Notes: generated by a model not told the origin, from the letters alone. Counted from the first letter of the stretch, positions 1-7,893 are shown. The stretch is 49,201 bases of DNA from JBDRGD01 sp043818095 (GCA_043818095.1 JBDRGD010000104.1:1-49201); one strand, 5' to 3'. Numbers and translations: made by a program.

Positions 1-1
1 C

Positions 2-250
2 ACCGCCGTCGGCGCTTCCGGCGCCGTCTTCGCCATTGCCGGGTCCCTGGTGGCGATAGTGCCCCGGCTGCCCGTGCGCCTGTATTTTTTCATTCCCATG
101 CCGCTCTGGGTGCTGGTGCTCGTCTTCATGGTCTTCTTCTCCTTCATTCCCGGCATCGCCTGGCAGGCGCACCTGGGGGGCCTGCTCTTCGGGCTGGCGG
201 TGGGCTACTATTTCCGCCGGACGCAGCGCCGCCGCTACTACTACGGATGA
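2..250 (+). CDS. Rhomboid-family intramembrane serine protease (C-terminal part)
   Basis: The reading frame is open from the window edge, so the 5' end is missing. The visible 82 residues begin with TAVGASGAVFA, which contains the rhomboid GxSG motif carrying the nucleophilic serine. Two strongly hydrophobic segments follow, and the last holds AHLGGLLFGLAVG, the usual site of the catalytic histidine. The protein ends in a basic tail rich in Arg and Tyr. Rhomboids cleave single-pass membrane proteins within the bilayer; the substrate here is unknown. The gene ends 24 bases before the -35 box of the tRNA-tuf operon, so it is a separate unit. Identification rests on the GxSG and His-bearing helices, both seen directly. 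Confidence 0.85.
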   Translation, partial: TAVGASGAVFAIAGSLVAIVPRLPVRLYFFIPMPLWVLVLVFMVFFSFIPGIAWQAHLGGLLFGLAVGYYFRRTQRRRYYYG

Positions 251-274
251 TGCTTTCGGACAATGAAATTCTGC

Positions 275-304
275 TTGACTTTTTTCCATGTCCTTCTTTA
301 TAAT
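275..304 (+). promoter_or_regulatory. Sigma70-type promoter of the tRNA-tuf operon
   Basis: TTGACT (275-280) and a perfect TATAAT (299-304) are separated by 18 bases. Transcription would start near 311, about 30 bases before the first tRNA. No other convincing promoter is seen between here and tuf, so the three tRNAs and tuf are probably co-transcribed. Confidence 0.75.
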
Positions 305-342
305 ACGTAGGCTGTTTGCCATCAGCCCGGATGGTTCGGGAT

Positions 343-415
343 GCCCGAGTGGCGCAATGGTAGCGCAACCGATTTGTAATCGGTAGGTTGACGGGTTCGA
401 ATCCCTCCTCGGGCT
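343..415 (+). tRNA. tRNA-Thr (anticodon TGT)
   Basis: The acceptor stem GCCCGAG (343-349) pairs with CTCGGGC (408-414). The anticodon stem is ACCGA/TCGGT, with loop TTTGTAA giving anticodon TGT at 375-377. The T-loop GTTCGAATC is canonical. CCA is not encoded. It is the first gene of the Thr-Tyr-Thr-tuf cluster, an arrangement seen in many bacteria. Confidence 0.95.
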
Positions 416-440
416 GATTCCTGTGTCCGGCAGGCGTTAG

Positions 441-527
441 GGAGGGGTGCCGGAGTGGTTAATCGGAGCAGACTGTAAATCTGCCGCCCTAAGGGCTACG
501 CAGGTTCGAACCCTGCCCCCTCCACCA
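441..527 (+). tRNA. tRNA-Tyr (anticodon GTA), CCA encoded
   Basis: The acceptor stem GGAGGGG (441-447) pairs with CCCCTCC (517-523). The anticodon stem is GCAGA/TCTGC, with loop CTGTAAA giving GTA at 475-477. A long variable arm (GCCCTAAGGGC) makes it a class II tRNA, as expected for bacterial tRNA-Tyr. The discriminator A is followed by an encoded CCA (525-527), unlike the two flanking tRNA-Thr genes. Confidence 0.95.
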
Positions 528-583
528 TTAACGTTAAGCAAGTATGGACAAATACGGTGGGAAATCGTTATAATGAAACCGAT

Positions 584-656
584 GCCCACATAGCTCAGTC
601 GGTAGAGCACCATCTTGGTAAGATGGGGGTCATCAGTTCGAATCTGATTGTGGGCT
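584..656 (+). tRNA. tRNA-Thr (anticodon GGT)
   Basis: The acceptor stem GCCCACA (584-590) pairs with TGTGGGC (649-655). The anticodon stem is CCATC/GATGG, with loop TTGGTAA giving GGT at 617-619. CCA is not encoded. The gene ends 20 bases before the tuf start codon, so processing of this tRNA would produce the 5' end of the tuf mRNA. Confidence 0.95.
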
Positions 657-676
657 TGGAATTAACGGAGGTTGAA

Positions 677-1882
677 ATGGGAAAGCAGAAATTCGATCGC
701 ACTAAACCGCACGTAAATGTGGGCACCATCGGGCACGTTGACCACGGCAAGACGACCCTTACCGCAGCCATCACCCTGGTGCTCTCGAAGCAGGGATTCG
801 GCACCACCTTCCGCGCGTTCGATACGATTGATAACGCGCCGGAGGAAAGGGCGCGCGGTCTGACCATCGCCATTGCCCACATCGAATATGAAACTGCCAA
901 ACGGCATTATGCCCATATCGACTGTCCGGGACACGCGGACTTCATCAAGAATATGATTACCGGCGCGGCGCAGATGGACGGTGCCATCCTCGTCGTCAGC
1001 GCGCCGGACGGCCCCATGCCCCAGACGCGGGAGCACGTGCTGCTCGCCCACCAGGTGCAGGTTCCCAAGATGGTCGTCGCCCTCAACAAGGTGGACATGA
1101 TGGACGACGAGGAGCTGCTGGAACTCGTCGAGGTAGAGGTCCGGGACCTGCTCAACAAGTACGAGTTCCCCGGAGACGATACCCCCGTTGTCCGTGTCAG
1201 CGCTCTGAAAGCCCTTGAGTGCGGCTGCGGCAAGACCGAGTGCCAGTGGTGCGGCGGCATTCTGAAGCTGATGGATGCGGTAGACAATTTTATCCCGATG
1301 CCGGACCGCCCCAAGGACCTGCCCTTCCTGATGCCGATTGAAGACGTTTTCAGCATCAAGGGACGCGGCACCGTACCCACCGGCAGGGTGGAACGCGGCA
1401 CCATCAAGTCCGGGGACGAGGTGGAAATCGTCGGTCTGCACCACGAGGCCAAGAAGGTCGTGGTCACCAGCATGGAAATGTTCCACAAGACCCTGGATTA
1501 CGCGGAAGCCGGCGACGCCGTTGGCTGTCTGCTCCGCGGCGTGGAAAGGGAAGACATCGAGCGCGGCCAGGTACTGGCGGCACCGGGGTCCATCAAGCCC
1601 CACACCCAGGCCGAAGCCCAGGTCTACGTTCTCTCCAAGGAAGAAGGCGGCCGGCATACCCCCTTCTTCAACGGCTATAAACCGCAGTTCTACATCCGCA
1701 CCACGGATGTCACCGGCTCCATCGAGCTGCCCCAGGGCATGGAAATGGTCATGCCCGGAGACAACGTGGTGATGAAGATAAAGCTGCTCTATCCCATCGC
1801 CCTGGAGCAGGGGCTACGCTTCGCCATTCGTGAAGGCGGCCGGACGGTAGGCGCGGGCACCGTCAGTAAGATATTAGAGTAA
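677..1882 (+). CDS. tuf: Elongation factor Tu
   Basis: EF-Tu is the GTPase that delivers aminoacyl-tRNA to the ribosome. The 401 residues show G1 GHVDHGKT near residue 19, G3 DCPGH, G4 NKVD and the SALKAL G5 region, then the two beta-barrel domains (GRGTVPTGRVERG onward). The ATG at 677 has an upstream GGAGG (667-671) and gives the standard MGKQKFDR start; the frame is open further upstream, but that part is the tRNA-Thr gene. Two lineage traits stand out: the switch I region reads GLTIAIAH instead of the usual GITINTAH, and a CxC-x4-CxxC cluster at residues 182-192 interrupts the region before domain 2. rpmG starts one base after the stop. Confidence 0.98.
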   Translation: MGKQKFDRTKPHVNVGTIGHVDHGKTTLTAAITLVLSKQGFGTTFRAFDTIDNAPEERARGLTIAIAHIEYETAKRHYAHIDCPGHADFIKNMITGAAQMDGAILVVSAPDGPMPQTREHVLLAHQVQVPKMVVALNKVDMMDDEELLELVEVEVRDLLNKYEFPGDDTPVVRVSALKALECGCGKTECQWCGGILKLMDAVDNFIPMPDRPKDLPFLMPIEDVFSIKGRGTVPTGRVERGTIKSGDEVEIVGLHHEAKKVVVTSMEMFHKTLDYAEAGDAVGCLLRGVEREDIERGQVLAAPGSIKPHTQAEAQVYVLSKEEGGRHTPFFNGYKPQFYIRTTDVTGSIELPQGMEMVMPGDNVVMKIKLLYPIALEQGLRFAIREGGRTVGAGTVSKILE

Positions 1883-1883
1883 T

Positions 1884-2051
1884 ATGGCCAAGAAAGCAGA
1901 AGCGAGAAACATCATCCATCTCGCCTGCACGGACTGCAGGGAGAGGACCTATACGACATCCAAGAACCGGAAGAACGACTCTCAGCGGCTGGAGCTAAAG
2001 AAATACTGTCCCCGCTGTCGCGTCCACACTCTTCACCGGGAGGCCAAGTAA
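1884..2051 (+). CDS. rpmG: 50S ribosomal protein L33
   Basis: This 55-residue protein reads MAKKAEARNIIHLACTDC and continues to KKYCPRCRVHTLHREAK. The two CxxC pairs (CTDC near residue 15 and CPRC near residue 42) make it the zinc-binding form of L33. The ATG starts one base after the tuf stop, implying translational coupling. L33 sits near the ribosomal E site. It is the usual neighbour of secE and nusG, which follow. Confidence 0.96.
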   Translation: MAKKAEARNIIHLACTDCRERTYTTSKNRKNDSQRLELKKYCPRCRVHTLHREAK

Positions 2052-2087
2052 CACCACGCTACCGGAAGAAGCGGGGAGGTTCCTGAG

Positions 2088-2303
2088 ATGACACATCAGA
2101 CGGCAAGCGCGCGGCAGGGTCGCTTCAGGCTTCGCTATATCGTCGAGATTGTGAACGAACTGAAGAAGGTGGTCTGGCTCAGCCGGAGAGAGGCCACCTA
2201 CCTGACCGTACTGGTGATTATCGTCTCGGCGTTCTTTGCCCTTGTCCTGGGAGGGCTCGACTATATCTTCAGCAAGTTGATTACGTTGTTTATCGGCGGG
2301 TGA
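2088..2303 (+). CDS. secE: Preprotein translocase subunit SecE
   Basis: SecE clamps the SecY channel in the cytoplasmic membrane. At 71 residues this is the short, single-helix form: a polar N-terminus, the conserved amphipathic stretch IVNELKKVVWLSRREATYLT, and one membrane helix (about residues 45-65). The start has GGGGAGG 10 bases upstream. It lies between rpmG and nusG, the classical secE-nusG arrangement. Confidence 0.96.
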   Translation: MTHQTASARQGRFRLRYIVEIVNELKKVVWLSRREATYLTVLVIIVSAFFALVLGGLDYIFSKLITLFIGG

Positions 2304-2380
2304 AGCGCGCATGCCGGTTTGCGGTGCGCCTTACGCCCGCCTGGCGATTTTTCACAGCAGGGAAGAAGTGAGGGTATCTC

Positions 2381-2920
2381 TTGGCGGAGAAAGATGATTC
2401 CAAGAAGTGGTATGTGATTCACACCTACTCCGGGTATGAGGAGCGGGTGAAGAAGAACCTTGAGCAGCGTGTCAAGTTCATGGACTCCAGCAACGAGATA
2501 CTCCAGATTGTCATCCCCACGGAGGACGAGGTGGAAGTCCGCAGCGGGCGCCGCCGCACGGTCACCAAGAAAATCCTGCCCGGCTATGTCCTGGTGGAGA
2601 TGAATATGACGGACAACTCCTGGAGCGTGGTGCGCAATACCCCCGGCGTGACCGGCTTCGTGGGCGGGGGCGGTAAGCCCACTCCCCTGCCGCAAGCCGA
2701 GGTGAGCGAAATCCTGAAACAGATGGCGGCGGATACCCCGAAGGTCAAGGTGGGTTACCGCAAGGGCCAGAGCGTCCGCGTGATTGACGGACCGTTTATT
2801 GACTTCGTCGGCCTAGTGGACGAAATCAACCAGGAAAAAGGCAAGCTGAAGGTCCTGCTCTCCCTCTTCGGGCAGGAAACGCCGGTGGAACTGGACTTCC
2901 TTCAGGTGGATAAACTGTGA
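2381..2920 (+). CDS. nusG: Transcription antitermination factor NusG
   Basis: NusG binds RNA polymerase and affects pausing, termination and coupling to the ribosome. The 179 residues contain the NGN domain (KKWYVIHTYSGYEERVKKNL, then GYVLVEM and VRNTPGVTGFVG) and a C-terminal KOW domain (KGQSVRVIDGPFIDFVGLV). The start is a TTG at 2381, giving MAEKDDSKKW; GTGAGGG lies at 2368-2374. The next in-frame ATG would remove part of the NGN domain. rplK follows 18 bases downstream. Confidence 0.96.
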   Translation: MAEKDDSKKWYVIHTYSGYEERVKKNLEQRVKFMDSSNEILQIVIPTEDEVEVRSGRRRTVTKKILPGYVLVEMNMTDNSWSVVRNTPGVTGFVGGGGKPTPLPQAEVSEILKQMAADTPKVKVGYRKGQSVRVIDGPFIDFVGLVDEINQEKGKLKVLLSLFGQETPVELDFLQVDKL

Positions 2921-2938
2921 CGGAGGGGAGAAGGTAAG

Positions 2939-3361
2939 ATGGCGAAAAAGGTAAAGACAATCATCAAACTGCAAATCGCGGCCGGGCAGGCAAACCCGGC
3001 GCCGCCCGTGGGCCCCGCGCTGGGCCAGCACGGGATAAACATCATGGGCTTCTGCAAGGAATACAACGAACGCACCGCCGCCCAGGCGGGGTCCATCGTC
3101 CCGGCGGAAATCACCGTTTATGAGGACCGCTCCTTCACCTTCATCACCAAGACGCCGCCCACCGCCGACCTGCTGAAGAAGGCGCTTGGACTGGAAAAGG
3201 GCAGCGGCAATACCGGACACGATGAGGCCGGCACCCTCTCCCGGCAGAAGCTGCATGAAATCGCTGAGATGAAGGCCAAGGACCTGAACGCCAAGAGCCT
3301 GGAAGCCGCGGAAAAAATCGTGGCGGGCACCGCCCGCAGCATGGGAATTAAGGTGGAGTAA
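2939..3361 (+). CDS. rplK: 50S ribosomal protein L11
   Basis: L11 forms the GTPase-associated centre of the large subunit with L10, L7/L12 and 23S rRNA. The 140 residues match the family length. The N-terminal domain has the proline-rich PAPPVGPALGQHG loop, the thiostrepton-site region; the C-terminal domain binds rRNA and ends ARSMGIKVE. GGAGGGG lies shortly upstream of the ATG. rplA starts one base after the stop. Confidence 0.97.
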   Translation: MAKKVKTIIKLQIAAGQANPAPPVGPALGQHGINIMGFCKEYNERTAAQAGSIVPAEITVYEDRSFTFITKTPPTADLLKKALGLEKGSGNTGHDEAGTLSRQKLHEIAEMKAKDLNAKSLEAAEKIVAGTARSMGIKVE

Positions 3362-3362
3362 G

Positions 3363-4076
3363 ATGACCAGACACGGAAAGAAATACGAAGCCGCGGTGGC
3401 GCAGATTGACCGCAACGCCGCCTATACCCCGGAGGAAGCGGTCTCCCTGGCGAAGAAGACCGCCCCCGCCGCTTTTGACGAGACCGTAGAGTTGCACCTG
3501 CGCATGGGGCTGGACCCCCGGAACGCCACCCAGCAGGTCAGGGGGGTGGCTTTGCTGCCTCACGGCCTGGGGAAGCAGATACGCGTCCTCGTCTTCGCGC
3601 AGGGTGAGGCGCAGAAGATTGCGGAGACCGCCGGGGCGGACTATGCCGGCGGGGATGAACTGGTGAAAAAGGTAGAGGGCGGCTGGCTGGAGTTCGATAC
3701 CGCCATTGCCACGCCGGACATGATGAGCAGGGTAGGCAGGCTGGGTAAAGTCCTGGGCAGACGGGGCCTGATGCCCAATCCCAAGTCCGGCACCGTCGTC
3801 GCCGCGGAAGACCTGCCCCGCGTTATCGAAGACAGCCGCAAGGGCCGCGTCGAGTTCAAGCTGGACCGCACCTCCATCATTCACCTCCCCCTGGGCAAGG
3901 TCAGCTTTGAAGAGAAGACGCTGCTGGAAAACCTCACCGCCATCGTCGAAGCGGTTATGAAAGCCAAGCCCAGCGGCGCCAAGGGGCAGTATGTCCGGAG
4001 CGCTTTCCTCACCACCACCATGGGACCGGGCATCAAGCTGGACCTCCGCCCTACCCTCTCCCTGACCGCCAGCTGA
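3363..4076 (+). CDS. rplA: 50S ribosomal protein L1
   Basis: L1 forms the mobile L1 stalk at the E site and in many bacteria represses its own operon. The 237 residues include MGRLGKVLGRRGLMPNPKSGT-type motifs (here SRVGRLGKVLGRRGLMPNPK, about residues 124-143), a clear L1 signature, and the C-terminal MGPGIKLD. The gene follows rplK after one base. The L10 leader begins just after it, separating the L11-L1 and L10-L12 modules. Confidence 0.97.
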   Translation: MTRHGKKYEAAVAQIDRNAAYTPEEAVSLAKKTAPAAFDETVELHLRMGLDPRNATQQVRGVALLPHGLGKQIRVLVFAQGEAQKIAETAGADYAGGDELVKKVEGGWLEFDTAIATPDMMSRVGRLGKVLGRRGLMPNPKSGTVVAAEDLPRVIEDSRKGRVEFKLDRTSIIHLPLGKVSFEEKTLLENLTAIVEAVMKAKPSGAKGQYVRSAFLTTTMGPGIKLDLRPTLSLTAS

Positions 4077-4077
4077 C

Positions 4078-4107
4078 TTTACAGGCACGCCGCGGGTGTG
4101 CTAATAT
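4078..4107 (+). promoter_or_regulatory. Candidate promoter for rplJL
   Basis: TTTACA (4078-4083) and TAATAT (4102-4107) are spaced by 18 bases. Transcription would begin near 4114, just ahead of the structured L10 leader. The match is moderate; read-through from rplA is equally possible. Confidence 0.4.
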
Positions 4108-4119
4108 TGTAGACAACTG

Positions 4120-4250
4120 AATAATCGTCCCGAGACAGCGGGTGCCGGAAAAGGCTTAAAGCTTGCCTGCCGAGGACTGGATAAAGCGGGTATCTCCCGA
4201 AAACAAGTCCTTGTGCGTCCGGCACGGGGACTTTTTATTTTACCGGGAAC
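4120..4250 (+). ncRNA. Ribosomal protein L10 leader (autoregulatory mRNA element)
   Basis: Between rplA and rplJ the sequence contains GGGTGCCGG (4140-4148), an AAAAGGCTTAAAGC block, the segment GCCTGCCGAGG, and later CCGGCAC closing back on the first arm. This is the usual form of the L10 leader, to which the L10(L12) complex binds to control rplJL expression. After the closing arm comes GGGGACTTTTTATTTT, so a terminator or attenuator function is possible. Recognition is by eye; a covariance-model search against the Rfam L10_leader family would settle it. Confidence 0.75.
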
Positions 4251-4262
4251 CGGAGGTGAATC

Positions 4263-4802
4263 ATGCCGACACGAGAAAAGAACCGGGAAAAGAAGGGCCA
4301 GGCCATTGAGGACCTGCAGGAGATCCTGGAGAATGCCGAGATAGGCATCTTCACGGACTACCGCGGGCTGACCACGGCGGAGCTGAATGCCCTGCGCCAG
4401 AAGCTGGACGCGGTACAGGTCAATTACCATATCGTGAAAAACACCCTGGGGCGTTTCGCCGCCACCAGGATGGGACGGGAAGACTTGGTCGCCTTTTTCC
4501 GGGGGCCGCTGGCCATCGCCTTCAGCCAGGGAGAAATCACCGAGTGCGCCCGGGTGCTGACCCAGTACATCCGGGAGGCCAAGTCCGTGATGACCGTCAA
4601 GGGTGGTTTCCTGAGCAACCGGACGCTGACGGCGGCGGAGGTCGAGACCCTCGCCAGACTGCCGTCCCGTGAGGTGCTCATCGCGAAAATGCTGGGCGGG
4701 ATGCAGAGTCCCATTACCGGTCTCGTAAACTGTCTCGCCAGCCCGTTGCGGGGCGTTATGGGCGTTTTACAGGCTAGAATCAAACAGTTGGAGGGAGCAT
4801 AA
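4263..4802 (+). CDS. rplJ: 50S ribosomal protein L10
   Basis: L10 anchors the L7/L12 dimers to the ribosome. The 179 residues begin MPTREKNREKKGQAIEDLQE and contain the typical FTDYRGLTTAELNALRQ and VKNTLGRFAA motifs of the rRNA-binding domain, followed by the helical C-terminal tail that recruits L12. GGAGGTG precedes the ATG. Its stop overlaps the spacer of the next ribosome-binding site, and rplL begins two bases later. Expression is probably controlled by the leader at 4120-4250. Confidence 0.97.
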   Translation: MPTREKNREKKGQAIEDLQEILENAEIGIFTDYRGLTTAELNALRQKLDAVQVNYHIVKNTLGRFAATRMGREDLVAFFRGPLAIAFSQGEITECARVLTQYIREAKSVMTVKGGFLSNRTLTAAEVETLARLPSREVLIAKMLGGMQSPITGLVNCLASPLRGVMGVLQARIKQLEGA

Positions 4803-4804
4803 AC

Positions 4805-5281
4805 ATGGCAGACGAAGTTACCGCTGAAGCAACCGCAGAAGCAGCCGCGGAAGAACCCAAGAAACCCAAGGCAGCCGCCGCGGGCAAGGCGAAGAAGTCC
4901 GCTTCCATTGACGAGCTCATGGTCACCATCAAGAACATGACCGTCATGGAGCTGGCGGACCTGGTCAAAGCGCTGGAGACGGAGTTCGGCGTGAGCGCCG
5001 CCGTACCGGTCGCCGCAGTCGCCGCCCCGGGCGCGGGGGAAGCCGGACCCGCTGCCGAAGTCGAGGAGCAGACCGAGTTCACCGTTATCCTCAAGGAAAT
5101 CGGCGCCAACAAGATTAACGTCATCAAGGCAGTGCGGGAACTGACCTCTCTCGGGCTCAAAGAGTCCAAGGACCTCGTTGAGGCCGCCCCCAAAGCGGTA
5201 AAAGAGGGCGTCAACAAGGAAGAGGCCCAGACCGCCAAGCAGAAGCTGGAAGCCGCCGGCGCTACCGCGGAAATAAAATAG
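4805..5281 (+). CDS. rplL: 50S ribosomal protein L7/L12 with N-terminal extension
   Basis: L7/L12 forms the stalk that recruits translational GTPases. The core is clear: an N-terminal dimerisation segment SIDELMVTIKNMTVMELADL, an Ala/Pro-rich hinge, and the C-terminal domain EFTVILKEIGANKINVIKAV to the end. The protein is 158 residues, against about 120-130 for the family. The surplus is an N-terminal extension of about 33 residues made mostly of Ala, Glu and Lys. The start at 4805 is well supported: GGAGGG lies 9 bases upstream, and no other start with a ribosome-binding site lies closer to the core. The role of the extension is unknown. Confidence 0.96.
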   Translation: MADEVTAEATAEAAAEEPKKPKAAAAGKAKKSASIDELMVTIKNMTVMELADLVKALETEFGVSAAVPVAAVAAPGAGEAGPAAEVEEQTEFTVILKEIGANKINVIKAVRELTSLGLKESKDLVEAAPKAVKEGVNKEEAQTAKQKLEAAGATAEIK

Positions 5282-5321
5282 CCCCGCCGGTGGGTTTTAC
5301 CAGCGATTAGCGGGCAGAGCT

Positions 5322-5397
5322 GCCATTGCGATGAGCATAGCGGCGAAGCAATCACGCTTCCCGGGCCTGGAGATTGCTTCGCTCCGCTGGCAATGAC
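5322..5397. repeat. Dispersed palindromic repeat, copy 1
   Basis: GCCATTGCGATGAGC...GCGAAGCAATC faces GATTGCTTCGCTCCGC...GCAATGAC, so the unit folds into a long imperfect hairpin. Related units lie at 8593-8668, 31270-31340 and 32161-32237, always between genes. The rest of 5282-5503 holds no gene I can support. Confidence 0.8.
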
Positions 5398-5503
5398 ATT
5401 AATGCTAACCGGACGGACCTCTCCGGTGCCCGTCTTGCAAATCGGGCGGGTTTGGTGTATGGTTTTACCACCAGAACACCTTGCCTGAGGAGACTGCGGG
5501 ACG

Positions 5504-5776
5504 ATGGCAAACGGAGAATACATCTTTCTGATTATCGTGGGGGGCGTGTTCCTGCTGCTCGGACTGGCGGCGATGTTCTGGGGGCAGCGGGAAGAAAAGG
5601 GCTATTTTAACGACCTGGCAACGCGCGCCGACGATTTGAGGGAGTTCATGGACCATTGGCCCTCCCGCCCCCAGCCCGGCGCCCTGAAACTGGGCGGCTG
5701 GCTCGCTATCACCATCGGAATACTGCTGGGCGTCCTGGGACTGATTCTACTCCTGCTGAACCAGGGCGCCATCTAG
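5504..5776 (+). CDS. Small two-helix membrane protein, unknown function
   Basis: I do not recognise the family. The 90 residues have two hydrophobic helices (about residues 5-25 and 64-86) with a polar linker between them that contains GYFNDLATRADDLREFMDHWP. Both ends are probably on the same side of the membrane. GAGGA lies upstream of the ATG with suitable spacing. The neighbour on the other strand is a lipoprotein gene that ends 9 bases away, so the two genes are convergent. Reality is supported by the start signal and the coherent helix pattern only. Confidence 0.65.
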   Translation: MANGEYIFLIIVGGVFLLLGLAAMFWGQREEKGYFNDLATRADDLREFMDHWPSRPQPGALKLGGWLAITIGILLGVLGLILLLLNQGAI

Positions 5777-5785
5777 CCCGGAAGC

Positions 5786-6280
5786 TCAGTTTCCCGCCGC
5801 CGCACTCTGAAGGCTCAGTTCCTGCAGTTCCGCTTCGATGCGCAGGGCATTACCCTCCTGCTCCCGGGACGGCACTATCCTGCCGTCGCGATAGACCAGC
5901 CAGGACGCCTGCCGCCAGATTTCCGGATAGTCCCACGGGGAAACGGCCGTCATGTCCACCATCACGTTCCAGACAGTTGAGCCGTCGGTAAAGCGGACCA
6001 GCGCCACGTTCCAGTTGTCAGACGCGGCATAGAAGTCCGCCAGGTACAACTTTGCGGCCGAGCTCCCGGCGAGGGCCAGCAGGTGCTCGTAGACCGCCAG
6101 CTCCGCCTGGTCGGCGCTATTGACGGCGGCCTTCTCCGGGGGTTTCGGGGCAGGCGCCGGGGCCTCCGGGGCGGGAGCCGGGGCGGGAAACTGCTGGAAG
6201 TCTTCACACGCGCTCAGACTCAGCAGGACCAGGCCTGCCAGCACGGGAATCAAGCACCACCGGACAAAAGACTGTCTCAT
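5786..6280 (-). CDS. Putative lipoprotein
   Basis: The 164-residue product starts with a basic N-terminus, a hydrophobic stretch and the lipobox LSAC (Cys25), so it should be exported, lipidated and anchored on the outer face of the membrane. A Pro/Ala linker (FPAPAPAPEAPAPAP) follows, then a globular domain of about 110 residues with several Trp residues (WNVALVRFTDGSTVWNVMVD). The fold is not recognised. AGGAGG and GAGAGG precede the ATG. Its stop lies 9 bases from that of the convergent small membrane protein gene. It may share a transcript with the ComM-like gene upstream of it, which ends 21 bases before its start. Confidence 0.8.
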   Translation of the reverse strand: MRQSFVRWCLIPVLAGLVLLSLSACEDFQQFPAPAPAPEAPAPAPKPPEKAAVNSADQAELAVYEHLLALAGSSAAKLYLADFYAASDNWNVALVRFTDGSTVWNVMVDMTAVSPWDYPEIWRQASWLVYRDGRIVPSREQEGNALRIEAELQELSLQSAAAGN

Positions 6281-6301
6281 TTTCCTCTCACCTCCTGCCT
6301 C

Positions 6302-7822
6302 TCACTCCGTCCGCCGCGGGCGGTACTGGATGGCCTCGGCGACGTGGTGCGCCTTTATCACCTCTGCGCCCTCCAGGTCGGCAATCGTCAGCGCCAGCTT
6401 GAGCACCCGGTGGAAGGCGCGCGCGGAGAGATAAAGCTGCTTCATCGCCGTCTTGAGCAGGCCCTGCGCGGCGTCCTCCACCCGGCAGAACTCGCGGATT
6501 TCCCCGGGCCGCATCTCGGCGTTACAGGTCAGGCGGCTGCCGGCAAAACGCCGCAGTTGTACCTCCCGGGCGGCCTGCACCCGCGCCCGCACCGCTTTCG
6601 ACGGCTCGCCGAGGCGGTCGTCCGCCAGCTTCTCGTAATCGATGCGCGGCACCTCCGCGAAGATGTCCACCCGGTCCAGGAAAGGCCCGCTGATGCGGTG
6701 CTGGTAGCGGGAGACCATGCCCGGAGAGCAGGTGCAGGGACGGAAGGCATCGCCGTAATATCCGCAGGGGCAGGGGTTCATCGCCCCCACCAGCATGAAA
6801 TGGGCGGGAAAAGTGAACGTGCCCTGCGCGCGGCTGATGGTCACCACGCCGTCTTCCAGCGGCTGGCGCAGCACCTCCAGCAGGGAATGCCCGAACTCCG
6901 GCAGCTCGTCCAGGAAGAGGACGCCGCGGTGGCTCAGGCTGATTTCCCCCGGATGGGGCACGCGCCCCCCGCCCACCAGCCCCACGTCCGAGATGGTGTA
7001 ATGCGGGGCACGGAAGGGACGCTGCCGGACCAGGGGCGTTTCCGGCGGCAGCAGCCCGCCGACGCTGTAAATCTTGGTCACCTCCAGGGCCTCCGCCGCG
7101 GTCATCGGGGGCAGCACGGAAGGCAGCGCCCGCGCCAGCAGGGTCTTGCCGCTGCCCGGCGGCCCGGACATAATCATGTTGTGCCCGCCTGCGGCCGCCA
7201 CCTCGAGGGCGCGCTTGACGTGCTCCTGCCCTTTAATGAAGGAGAGGTCCGTCATCTCGGGAGCAGGCGACGGGTCGTCCGCCAGCGCGGCCTTGGCCGG
7301 CTCCGGCGCCGGTATCTCCCCCCGCAGGTACTCGGTCAGCCGGGAAAGCGTGGCGAAGGGGATGATTTTCACACCGTCCACCAGGGACGCCTCCCGGGCG
7401 TCAGCTTCCGGCACGATGACCGCGGGGACACCTTCCTCACGCGCCAGGATGACCATCGGCAGCACGCCGTTGGTGTGCCGCAGGCCGCCGTCCAGGGAAA
7501 GCTCGCCCAGGAAAAGCACACCATTGACATCGGCGGACACCTGCCCGGAACTCATGAGGATACCGAGGGCGATGGGCAAATCATAAGAAGGCCCCGCCTT
7601 TTTCAGGTCCGCCGGGGCGAGGTTGACGATGACGCGTTTCATGGGGAAGGTGCCGCCGGAGTTGCGTATCGCCGCGCGGACCCTTTCTTTCGCCTCCTGG
7701 ACGGCCGCGTCCGGCAACCCGACAATCGTAAAGGAGGGCAGCCCCGGAGCGATGTCCACCTCAGCCTCCACCACCCTGCCCTCCAGCCCCACGATGGCGG
7801 CGGTCCTCACCTTAGCCAGCAT
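6302..7822 (-). CDS. comM: YifB/ComM-family Mg-chelatase-like AAA+ ATPase
   Basis: The 506 residues match the ComM/YifB family in length and order. The Lon-protease-like N-terminal domain starts MLAKVRTAAIVGLEG with the GLPDAAVQEAKERVRAA motif. The central AAA+ domain has Walker A GPPGSGKTLLARAL and Walker B GVLFLDELPEF. The C-terminal Mg-chelatase-like region contains the MNPCPCGYYGD cysteine motif. Characterised ComM is a hexameric helicase that helps branch migration during natural transformation. The ATG at 7822 has GGGAGG upstream; the frame is open further but lacks a start signal. A pilus and a Xer recombinase lie elsewhere in the window, so DNA uptake is conceivable but not shown. Confidence 0.93.
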   Translation of the reverse strand: MLAKVRTAAIVGLEGRVVEAEVDIAPGLPSFTIVGLPDAAVQEAKERVRAAIRNSGGTFPMKRVIVNLAPADLKKAGPSYDLPIALGILMSSGQVSADVNGVLFLGELSLDGGLRHTNGVLPMVILAREEGVPAVIVPEADAREASLVDGVKIIPFATLSRLTEYLRGEIPAPEPAKAALADDPSPAPEMTDLSFIKGQEHVKRALEVAAAGGHNMIMSGPPGSGKTLLARALPSVLPPMTAAEALEVTKIYSVGGLLPPETPLVRQRPFRAPHYTISDVGLVGGGRVPHPGEISLSHRGVLFLDELPEFGHSLLEVLRQPLEDGVVTISRAQGTFTFPAHFMLVGAMNPCPCGYYGDAFRPCTCSPGMVSRYQHRISGPFLDRVDIFAEVPRIDYEKLADDRLGEPSKAVRARVQAAREVQLRRFAGSRLTCNAEMRPGEIREFCRVEDAAQGLLKTAMKQLYLSARAFHRVLKLALTIADLEGAEVIKAHHVAEAIQYRPRRTE

Positions 7823-7893
7823 TGGAATCCTCCCGCCCTTTAACCACGGACTCATTGTAACGGAAACCGCCGGGAGTGGCAAACGTGGGGATA

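Noticed and set aside
557..676. N-terminal extension of EF-Tu by 40 residues
   Set aside because: The stretch is the tRNA-Thr(GGT) gene; the ATG at 677 has a ribosome-binding site and gives the family's normal start.
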